A stretch of 64,000 nucleotides of DNA from Escarpia spicata (Eukaryota > Annelida > Polychaeta > Sabellida > Siboglinidae). The notes under the pieces were generated by a model. It was given only the letters and a program-made list of their open reading frames with translations. It ran no database searches and was not told the origin of the DNA. Where the stretch lies: contig OZ023210.1 in NCBI GenBank assembly GCA_963995525.1, positions 65,460,569 through 65,524,568 on the forward strand. The letters are read 5' to 3'. Below are positions 55,327-64,000 of this stretch, one piece after another. The stretch's first letter is position 1. Each line of letters opens with the position of its first letter. The position numbers were made by a program, and so were the translations under genes.

Positions 55327-58152
55327 ATGGATGAAAGGAAGAAGCGTCATGCACAGTACAACAGGATATGGATTGCAGCAAAAAGATCAGCATCATTCAT
55401 GAATGAAGACGCCCAAAGAAGTTTGCTTAGTGACAGTGATAGTGATAAGTTTGTGTTAGACAGTGTACAGGTAGTAGCAAATGTTCACATTAATGAACCT
55501 TCTTCGGGGAGTGATTCTGAACAACTTGCTGACAGGGCTGGTGGTGGACCAGTGCGGGATTTGATTGATGCACCTGTGGTCAACTTCTCTTCAGATGAAG
55601 AACGTGATGAAAACAAAGACACATGCCTAGCTGAGGACTTGGTGTCCTGGAGATTTAAGCATACGATAAAACACAATGCAACGGATGATCTGCTGAAACT
55701 GTTGAAAAGGAATGGACTTGCAAATGTTGACAGCTTGCCATCATCTGCCCGTACTTTGTTAAAAACAGACAGACACGTGAGAACCAAAGAAAAATCAGGC
55801 ATGAACTGTGTGTATCTGGGACTTGAAGATTCCTTGAAGAAGAACTTCAACAATTATCCTCAAGAAACGAAGAACAAAACAGACAGGATAGAGATTTCAT
55901 TGAACATCGATGGTCTTCCCCTGTTCAGGAGTTCCAATACATGTTTGTGGCCAATCTTATTTGCTATCATGATTGAACCAGTCACTGTCTTCCCAGTGGC
56001 CATAACCTGCGGCACTTCCAAACCAACTAATTTAGATTTCTTGCTGGACACCATACAAGACTTGGATCACATTATGCAATATGGGCTACACTATGATGAG
56101 AAGACCATACAAGACTTGGATCACATTATGCAGTATGTGCTACACTATGATGAGAAGACCATACAAGTCTTGGATCACATTATGCAGTATGGGCTACACT
56201 ATAATGAGAAGACCATACAAGACTTGGATCGCATTATGCAGTATGGGCTACACAATGATGAGAAGACCATACAAGACTTGGATCACATTATGCAGTATGG
56301 GCTACACTATGATGAGAAGACCATACAAGACTCGGATCACATTATGCAGTATGGGCTGCACTATGATGAGAAGACCATACAAGACTGGGAACACATTTTG
56401 CAGTGTGGGCTGCACTATGATGAGAAGACCATACAAGACTTGGATCACATTATGCAGTATGGGCTACACTATGGTGAGAAGACCATACAAGACTTGGATC
56501 ACATTATGCAGTATGGGCTACACTATGATGAGAAGACCATACAAGACTTGGATCACATTATGCAGTATGGGCTACACTATGATGAGAAGACCATACAAGA
56601 CTTGGATCACATTGTGCAGTATGGGCTACACTATGATGAGAAGACCATACAAGACTTGGATCACATTGTGCAGTATGGGCTGCACTATGATGAGAAGACC
56701 ATACAAGACTTGGAACACATTGTGCAGTATGGGCTGCACTATGATGAGAAGACCATACAAGACTTGGATCGCATTATGCAGTATGGGCTACACTATGATG
56801 AGAAGACCATACAAGACTTGGATCACATTGTGCAGTATGGGCTGCACTATGATGAGAAGACCATACAAGACTTGGAACACATTGTGCAATATGGGCTACA
56901 CTATGATGAGAAGACCATACAAGACTTGGATCACATTATGCAGTATGGGCTACACTATGATGAGAAGACCATTCAAGTGATTCTGAAGTGTATTGTTTGT
57001 GATGCTCCTGCACGAGCAATGGTGAGGGCTACGAAGCAGTTTTCAGGATATCACGGCTGTGAAAGCTGTGACCAGAAAGGTGTTTGGTACGGGAGGGTGA
57101 CATAGCAGGATGTTGAGAACATTGTGCTCCACACCAACCAGTCAGTTAGGCAACAGACCCAGGAAGAACACCACCGGGGATTTTCACCATTCACTCTACT
57201 ACCCATAGATATTGTGAAGGTGTTGTCAATTGACTACATGCACCAGACCTGTCTAGGTGTCATGAGACGGCTGATTTTTCTCTGGGTCAAAGGCACGAAG
57301 GACACAAAGCTCCCTGCATGGCAGGTAGAGGACGTAAGTGCAAAACTCCTGGGATTCAAGGGATGTATACCAAACTGTTTTGCACAGAAACCAAGAGGAC
57401 TTTCCGAAATTGAACGATGGAAGGCAACAGAATACAGGCAATTCATGTTGTACACTGGGAAACTGGTCCTGAAAGGCATCCTCGGGAACGACCAGTACAA
57501 GCATTTAATGGCATTCTCCGTTGCCATGTGCATCCTTGTGTCACCAAGGTTTGTGCAAATGCACAAGTAGTACGCCCAGAACCTGCTGGTTTACTTCATC
57601 AGCAAAGGTCGTGAGCTGTATGGCAACGAGTTCCTGGTATACAATGTCCATGCCATGCTCCACATCTCAGATGACACCGAGCAGTTCGGCAGCCAGGATG
57701 TGTGTGTGGGATTTCTGTTCGAGAACTATCTGCAGAAGATGAAACGGATGGTTCGCTCAGGAAACAACGTGCTGGTGCAGGTTGTCAAGACGATCCATGA
57801 ATTGGAAACGACACTGCTCACCACAGATTTGACAAGGTTGAAAACGACAATTCAAGCCCACAAACCCAACAACGCCTTTCTATTAGAAGACTGATCTTGT
57901 TGCGTGGTTGTGGCCGTGACAAACGAGCGAGATGAGGAGGGCAACAATAAAGTGTTATGCAAAGTGCATAGCAGAGCCGAACCAGCCTTCACTGAACCGT
58001 GTGATGCACGAATCATTGGAGCTTACTGCATCAATTCTGACAACAGCCGGATGAAAGTACTCAGAGTAAGAAGTCTTAAAACAAAAGCAATAATGGTCGA
58101 GCGAGGAAACAGCAGAGAGGCGGTCTTCCTTGCAATCCTGTATGAAGTTTGA
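55327..58152 (+). pseudogene. EnSpm/CACTA-like transposase (tnp2 type) with internal repeat expansion
   Basis: Start chosen at ATG 55327 (MDERKKRHAQYNRIW), a common beginning in this family. One frame continues to 58152, broken only by TAG 57103-57105, TAG 57568-57570 and TGA 57892-57894, with no frameshift. Features in order: an acidic/serine region; LNIDGLPLFRSSN (first candidate catalytic Asp); VFPVAITCGTSKP; a 17-fold repeat of 18 residues; IVCDAPARAM and GYHGCESCDQKGVW (Cys pair); SIDYMHQTCLGVMRRLIFLW (conserved D-Y-M-H); and RWKATEYRQFMLYTGKLVLK. These match metazoan tnp2/Transposase_21-like proteins. The repeat lies between the first Asp block and the CDAPAR block. Three stops make the product truncated unless they are bypassed. 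Confidence 0.8.
56059..56976 (+). repeat. 54-bp coding minisatellite, 17 in-frame units
   Basis: Unit of 18 codons, consensus DLDHIMQYGLHYDEKTIQ, repeated 17 times without a frame change. Non-synonymous variants include D-S-D-H, D-W-E-H-I-L-Q-C, L-E-H and I-V-Q. Only one unit is expected at this place in the transposase family: the sequence before it (FLLDTIQ) and after it (VILKCIVCDAPAR) are normal family sequence. The unit starts at GACTTGGAT 56059. Confidence 0.93.
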
Positions 58153-58717
58153 AAGGTTAAGTGGAATTCTATAATATTCATAATTTTTGAGTTGTGTAGC
58201 GTATCATAAATACAATACATACTGCTGCAGTCTAATGAAAAAACCTAGTAAGTCACATTTTTCAATTGTTATTAGTTAAATCTACTAATTTGAATTATTT
58301 TATATATTTGTTCATCAATGTGACATTACTCTATCATGGTGATAAAAAAAAATGTCATATATTTTAAATTCCATGAGTGATTAAGTAATTATTTATTGGC
58401 TTACTAACTTTTTTCGAGTCTGTACTTGCTAAGTTCTGACATTGCAAATAATACAGTGGTGCTTTGTAGAGACATTGCACAGGACCAAGTTAGTCCAAAA
58501 ACACAATTGCAAAAAATCAAGCATCTATCAAGCACTGAGAAGCATAAATATTTATAGTAGGTAATTATTACAATGAATACCACTAAAACGTTCTTTTCAA
58601 TTATATATATGCATGCATATAACAAAACAAATATATATGACCTGTAAGATTATTGCATGACACAAACTTTTTGTGTGATACAAGCTTGGTTACACATAGT
58701 TTATATCATTTTTGTAG
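58153..58717. other. Intergenic or intronic AT-rich sequence
   Basis: No coding content seen between the last transposase codon and exon 1. The acceptor-like TTTTTGTAG right before 58718 means part of it could be an intron. Confidence 0.4.
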
Positions 58718-60198
58718 ATGTTGCAAGGAGAATTTGTGGTAGTGGAGTTTGTCCACGAAGAAGCTGAGGAGGTGGTCCACAAGTCGTGGATACAGGCAAC
58801 AGGGAATGTAAGTGACTAGTTATCTGGATATCATCAATTATTAGATGTCGACAAGAAAAAAATACTGTATAATGTATTAGTTTTATGTTTAATAAAAACA
58901 TGTTTTGTTGAAAAAATGATTCGTACGTACATACCAGTACATACTTTGTATGCATGTACCAGCTTTCCTTTGAAGATGTCACAATCAGATATCTAATCTG
59001 TGGTAGAACAACCTGTCACTGTGTACATTAGTAATGGTTGCTGCAGTCTGTTAAAACCACATGCCAACTAGTCTGTCTGCCTAACAAAAACAGCATCATT
59101 TCACAAAGCTGTCACATCTAGGCAAGCGTTGATAACGTTGTTCAGATAGCTTGTTTTATCAGCACGCTACGCTTTGGTAAACTATTGTGTTTACTAATAT
59201 CTTACAAAGAATATGCCCAAGTTCTACTCCTATGATTGAAACCTTTAATGCATTTTACAATATTTAGTTGGTACTATGTGATTTCTTTTCAGGATCTCCA
59301 ATGCTATTGGCCACCAAAGGCAAAGGCTGGAGCTTCAGCTAAGGCCAAATGGGCCGAGATAGCTGACAAGGACAAGTGGAAATTGCAGGAAGTCCGAATA
59401 TTTTCATTTGCAGGTGGGAATCTTAATATTGTATATATATATATATATAATATATATATATATGGTCCATGGCTTTGTTAAGCTGTGATAAGCTATAATT
59501 ATACATCCAGTGATCCAAGAAATAGAAACAATGTTCCTACATGAAAGATGTCCACTCACCATTAATGTTACAGTGAAACAATAGTTTATGTATTATGTAT
59601 CATAAACAGTCCACATAAAAAGGCCAATGTGGTTTGAAATAAGGGAACACTGCATTGAAGTAATGCTACTGTTTCCATGCTGTTGTTTTAATCTACGTGT
59701 AATTGAAAAATAAACAGAATGAAATAAATATTATGATTATTTGGCTAATATGGTCTCAGAGCTAATAACAAATATATTTCTAACATCGTAGACACTTTTG
59801 CGAAAGCTCTGGTGCGGGCATGACGGGCAGTGGACACTTCAAATGTTGACACCAACGTAGAAGAATGCCGACGTCCCATCAAGAAGCCTTCAAAGTTTAA
59901 GAACTTTCAAACAGAAGATGCTGATGGTAAATATTAAATTAAGAGTGGGTAGTATCAAGTAAAAACATACAGATGGCATAATAATGTCAATTAAACAAAA
60001 ATAGTTGTTGAACAAACCAGGAAATTGTTTAAATTGACCATGTTTATATTAAATTTGACAAGATATTACTTATTTTCTAAAGACAGTAAAATAATGTTTA
60101 TACAGATGAAGACGATGAGCAACTTGAGGCAACTGACAATGTCCGTGTTATCTCCAAGGCAGAACTACCACAACCTCCTCGGCTTATTACTGCAAGTG
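58718..60198 (+). pseudogene. Spliced gene (at least 4 exons) downstream of the transposase
   Basis: Exon 1 is 58718-58807 (MLQGEFVVVEFVHEEA.., donor GTAAGT); exon 2 is 59293-59413 (DLQCYWPPKAKAGASAKAKW..); exon 3 is 59792-59926 (DTFAKALVRA, then VDTSNVDTNVEE.., donor GTAAAT); exon 4 is 60106-60198 (DEDDEQLEATDNVRV.., donor GTAAGT). Every acceptor is preceded by AG, and the phases (0, 1, 1, 1) agree across all junctions, which is strong support. Exon 3 has an in-frame TGA at 59821-59823. The V-V-E-F...W...CYWPP layout resembles the N-terminal domain of metazoan transposon-linked proteins that often end in DUF4806. Later exons were not found; a LINE tail occupies the sequence after 60.47 kb. 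It may be the second gene of the EnSpm-like element. Confidence 0.6.
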
Positions 60199-60467
60199 GT
60201 AAGTTGGACTGACACACAGGCAAAATATAATTATTATGTACTAGATATAAAATTATGACTAGTTAAGATTAAATTGGACATAGTTGGTTGATTTTCACTT
60301 CATATTTAGTACTACTAAATCAAAATGGATTGATAAAACAATGTCATTGATGGATGTTAACTATGTAACATGTGGCATGATCATGGAAATGTAAATACAA
60401 ATACCCTATAACTTAAAAAGAAAGACATAAACAGACAAACATGGCACAGAATTCATATAAATAGGCT

Positions 60468-61228
60468 GTGTTCAAATTGCAGAATATTAAAATTGAAGTA
60501 AGACTCGAGAAGTATTTAATCTACTTGAGCCCATCTGACAGAATCAAGTTATGTAAATGTTGCTGTGGAAATAAAAAAATACCTATTTCTGTTGGTCAGT
60601 ATCTCCATGAAAATGCTCAGAGGCTCTGTAATTTATGCAACAATGGACACCAAGGTGATTAATATCATGATGTACTTATATGTCCATCACTAGTAGAAGA
60701 AAAATCAAAATACATAAAGAAATACTTTAGAATCAGACCTAATACTTTGAAAATGAACCAGATGTTTAATGTAAATAATGTGAAACAGTTGAAAGATCTT
60801 TCCAGATTTATTAATGTGTTCATAACAAAGTTTGTGTATCTAACAAATTCAATGTCAATACTGTGAATATTGGAGAATTAAAAAATACATTGTAGCACAT
60901 AGTTAATTTACTAGTGATGTAATTACATGTAAATGAGTTCAAATTGTGCAATACATGTATAGTACGAGGTTTATTTTATGTTATATTATTTTACATTATT
61001 TGGTTTGAACTACTGATTATACAATTATCGAAAACACTTAATACAGTAAGGTCACTGAATGTGTTATGTTTCGTGTTGTTTATGTTTGACGTACTGTAAA
61101 TATGATTCATATAATAGAAGTCTAGATGTTCTTAATAATACAATATGTTCTATCAAAATGTTCTTTATAAAGAAACATTCTCTCATACTCCGCAAGGAGT
61201 CGTAGGGAAATAAAACTCATTGTCATTG
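60468..61228 (+). mobile_element. 3' tail of a CR1/Jockey-group LINE
   Basis: Plus-strand translation of 60480-60850 gives IKLCKCCCGNKK, RLCNLCNNGHQGD, a TAA at 60660-60662 in place of an expected sense codon, and then YHDVLICPSLVEEKSKYIKK and LKDLSRFINVFITKF. This Cys-rich C-terminus (C-x-x-C..H..C) is the tail of many invertebrate LINE ORF2 proteins. About 350 bp of untranslated sequence follow, and the element ends GGAAATAAAACTCATTGTCA with a (CATTGT)n-like terminus. Everything upstream of the C-terminus is lost. Confidence 0.75.
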
Positions 61229-61370
61229 TCACTCTCCATCCGCGTATCTTCCCCTCCATCCCCTTTCTCACTTCCTTCCTCTCCCGTCCCCTCCATTTCC
61301 CTGCCATCCTCTCCCTCTCCGTCTCTCTCCACCCCTCCATCCTTATCTTCCCCCTCGCTCTCCCTGCGCT
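61212..61370 (+). repeat. Polypyrimidine tract
   Basis: About 150 bp consisting almost only of C and T (CTCC, CCTCTCC, CATCC blocks). It is prone to triplex formation. The complementary purine strand produces a spurious Arg/Glu/Gly/Met-rich frame. Confidence 0.85.
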
Positions 61371-62429
61371 ATAGTGGGGTGGCCCATATATCTTTGGAAT
61401 GTGCGCCCGTTATGTGCCCCCTAGACTTTGGAATGTGGCCCCGCTTATGTTAGTCTCAAGGGGGTGCAATTGGAGGTTTTTGGGGAGCTTCCGAAATTGT
61501 GAATAAATGTTCAACAGCATCCCGCCATTGTATTCCTATGTCACGATCCGACAGCGCGACAGCAGAGTGGTGTTGAAGCTCTGGCAAAAAAATCTTCAAT
61601 AACTCCCCCCGCGTTAGCTCTTCCAATGTCAAGATCCAACAGCGCGACGGCAGAGTGCGACATCGCGACAGCGCTATAACTCGACAGCGGAGTCATGCTG
61701 AAGCCTCGGCTTAGCCTATCCAATATTAATTTGGTTCAGTGGAGGTGTTATGGCAATCCTCAAGGAGGTATAATTGGAAGTTCCACTAGACTACTCTCTA
61801 TGGATCCGTCCCTGACTGGGTCACGTGCCCCACGGTCCCGAGCTCCCGGAGCGCCGATGAATAAACCAAGGACCGTAGCTCCCGGGGCTCACTGAAGTGA
61901 CAAAAAAATCACTGACTCGGAGTCCAGGGGGGCCCCAGTCAAGTGAGAATAAAATAATTACAGGGTCCCGAGATCCAGGGTAATCAGGTTAGAACAACGT
62001 TTATTCCAGGGCCCAGAGCTCATTGTCTTTCGGTGGGGGCCTCACAATTCAAATTTGCCCCAGAGCCCCAATACATCTTAATACGCCTCATAGTCCGTGG
62101 ATATATCACCACCAAATAAAGAGGCTGAATCACCCATTTAACTGAAGAATCCGCCGCGTTTAAAATATCTAGTAGTTCATTTGGAATGACTATGGTGGGA
62201 GGTTGTTTTGGAGAAATCATGTGCAAAAAGGGTAATGGCGCAAAAAGGTGATCATATTGGATAAATGCAAATTAAGAATTCATAAAATCAAGTGTTAATA
62301 TATTACAAATGCTGTTTTCTATACAAGAAAATCTGGTATTATAAATCGTTCAACTGTGTCATCTGAGAGAAAACTATTAATATGGCCATTTAGAATTGAT
62401 GTATCTTGACTTAACCCTTTTCACTCCCT
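61371..62429. other. GC-richer region, nothing recognised
   Basis: Contains two diverged copies of CAGCGCGACAGCAGAGTG (about 61550-61572 and 61640-61660) and a run of GGTCCCGAG/CTCCCGG phrases at 61.82-61.98 kb. Composition differs from the rest of the window. No coding similarity seen. Confidence 0.4.
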
Positions 62430-63600
62430 GATGGAGCATATGCCATCAACAACTCTTCTCCACCGGACACGGTTGTGAGCAGTCATTTTCAGTTCTTTCC
62501 AATTCCGTCCAGCTTTTGTCATGTCTGCTTCTACTTCCCTGCGCCATGTGTTTCTTGGCGTTCCCCTTTTCCCTCTCCCCTGCGAGTTTCATGTCAGTGC
62601 CTGTCTTGTGATGTGAGTTGCATGTTTTCTGTGGGCTATCCAGCTCCAGTTCCTCCTTTTGATTTGGTGTTCGATTGGTTCTTGATTGGTTCTTTCCCAT
62701 AGTGCTTTGTTACTGATTGTTTCTGGCCACCATATCCTTAGAATTATCGTTAGACATTTGTTTATGAAATTATGGAGCTTGTGTAGCATGGATTTTGCAG
62801 TACGCCATGTCTCCGATCCATACATTAGCACAACCTTAACATTTGAGTTAAAAATGCTTAACTTTGTTGATATTGAGATTTCTCTGGACATCCATATCTT
62901 GTTTAGTACAATGTAAGCTGCCCTTGCTTTTCCTATCCTAGCTCTTACATCATTATGTGTTCCTGCATTTGAGTCCACAACACTTCTTAGATACGTGAAT
63001 GACTTTACTTCATCTAAGGCTTTTACTTGTAGTACAATTGGGCTGTTGTTTTTGTCATTGATTCCCATGACCTTGGGTTTATCTTTGTTTATATGCAGAA
63101 AGAGAAATGGTGATAGGATGCATCCCTATCTCACAGCTGTCTTTATATCGAACTTGTCTGTGGTATTCCCTTCATGCAGGACTCTGCAGGTCATCCCTTT
63201 GTATGTGCTTTTGATTATGGATATGAACATCTCTGGAATTCCGTAATGTCTCATCAACTTCCACATGGCGTCATGGTCTAGGCTGTCGACAACTTTTTGA
63301 AAGTCCATAAAAGTTGTGTATACAAGAGAGTTCCATTTTATAGACTGCTCAGTTATGATGAGGGTTGACATGTGGTCAGTGCATGATCTTTCCTATCGGA
63401 AGCCTGCCTGATGATCCCTCAGTGTTGAGTAAACTGCTGTTTTCAGCCTCTCTAGGATGATTCTGTTTAAAACCTAATTTCCCTATATCTTTTTTGCATT
63501 CTCGAAGATCCCCCTTTTTGGTAATTCTATTAAATATCCTTCTTTCAACACCCCCTGAAAATGTATGTAAACGAACTATTAATTCAATCACATTGTAACG
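62430..63600 (-). pseudogene. LINE reverse transcriptase remnant lacking the catalytic block
   Basis: Minus strand, in order: KKGDLRECKK (about 63500), VLNRIILERLKTAVYSTLRD, HQAGFR, STLIITEQSIKWNSLVYTTF, MDFQKVVDSLDHDAMWKLMR, and TCRVLHEGNTTDKFDIKTAV. Sequence resembling CILSPFLFL is then joined directly to [11 protein letters not shown], and [27 protein letters not shown]-like and [15 protein letters not shown] segments follow. The join shows that about 100 or more residues containing the catalytic A-D-D block were deleted. The clade is uncertain (RTE-like or a related non-LTR group). The end is near 62430. Confidence 0.78.
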
Positions 63601-64000
63601 TATTTCAGCCTCCGGCGGGTGGGAAGGAGACGGAAAGATTGGAACGGCGAGTGGCGATGGCATAATAAAAGTTCCATGCATTAGCACACAAATGGAGAGA
63701 TGAACGACTCTCGCGCATGCTTCCCACTCGTTTGTTGGAGAAGGCAGTGTCAGTTGATCCATTTTTCATTATTTATAATATCTACGAGAAAATGTTATTT
63801 CTAAGTCAAAATCGTGTTTACTTACATAAACTACGATTATGTGTAGGTCTTTTGTGACAAATAAAATGTATCTAACATGAATAGGTAACTAGATTCAAAG
63901 AGGGCTGGTCAAGTGGCTCAAGCAGCACTATGTGTGAAGCGGAACGAAGAGATTGAAAACATAACAAAATTAAGTACAATAATAATTATATGTTAAGTTT
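63601..64000. other. No recognised feature
   Basis: AT-rich end of the window. The minus-strand frame crossing 63.6-63.76 kb is not recognisable beyond the LINE portion. Confidence 0.4.

Noticed and set aside
56081..56980. A 299-codon frame of MRRPYKTWITLCSMGYTM-type repeats
   Set aside because: This is the +2 reading of the 54-bp coding repeat. The true frame is fixed by transposase sequence on both sides.
61122..61340. Arg/Glu-rich protein on the minus strand and Ser/Pro-rich protein on the plus strand
   Set aside because: Both derive from the polypyrimidine tract. There is no flanking coding signal.

Overview
This is AT-rich metazoan DNA with no recognisable host gene. Almost everything that can be named is a transposable element or a tandem array. 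The organism is most likely a marine invertebrate. The evidence is a BEL/Pao retroelement, several CR1/L2-like LINEs (one with a PHD finger and a 2A-like peptide, one with an SGNH-type ORF1), RTE-like LINE debris, hAT elements, an EnSpm/CACTA-like transposase, and a DDE-like transposase family that I know only as unnamed proteins in cnidarians, molluscs and fish. Species and phylum cannot be fixed from the window.

Layout. 0.17-4.86 kb: a 55-58 bp satellite with higher-order repeats. 4.86-8.2 kb: a BEL/Pao element that starts where the satellite stops and is cut off inside its reverse transcriptase by a CA/CG-rich microsatellite. 8.7-13.4 kb: microsatellite and remnants of three LINEs and a hAT element. 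14.0-21.35 and 22.97-29.0 kb: two direct copies of a 6-7 kb segment that differ by several clean insertions or deletions, including a 699-bp hAT MITE with an intact 8-bp target duplication in one copy and an empty site in the other. 30.0-30.4 kb: a short MITE and a tRNA-like sequence. 31.5-34.4 kb: a minus-strand LINE with a 2A-like peptide. 35.0-38.3 kb: a plus-strand LINE with an SGNH ORF1, broken by an inverted 3' fragment.

41.27-44.73 kb is the most interesting single object. It is a 3.45-kb element with 13-bp terminal inverted repeats, a degenerate DDE-like transposase gene, and clusters of a dyad-symmetric 13-mer (GTNACGGAGTGAC) just inside both ends. Its right boundary is independently confirmed by a paralogous sequence 2.35 kb downstream. 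44.73-47.86 kb: a 51-bp minisatellite in two blocks around a LINE endonuclease fragment. 48.3-52.3 kb: a 9-bp satellite. 53.4-54.75 kb: a nearly intact LINE reverse transcriptase inserted in a repeat whose unoccupied relative lies at 48.1 kb.

55.3-58.15 kb: an EnSpm/CACTA-like transposase in one unbroken frame with only three nonsense codons. A 54-bp segment of its catalytic region has been tandemly amplified to 17 in-frame copies. It is followed by a phase-consistent spliced gene of at least four exons (58.7-60.2 kb), which may be the element's second gene. 60.5-63.6 kb holds two more LINE tails.

No genes cooperate in a pathway here. The history is one of layered insertion, local duplication and tandem amplification, and several events can be ordered from paralogous empty sites and shared mutations.
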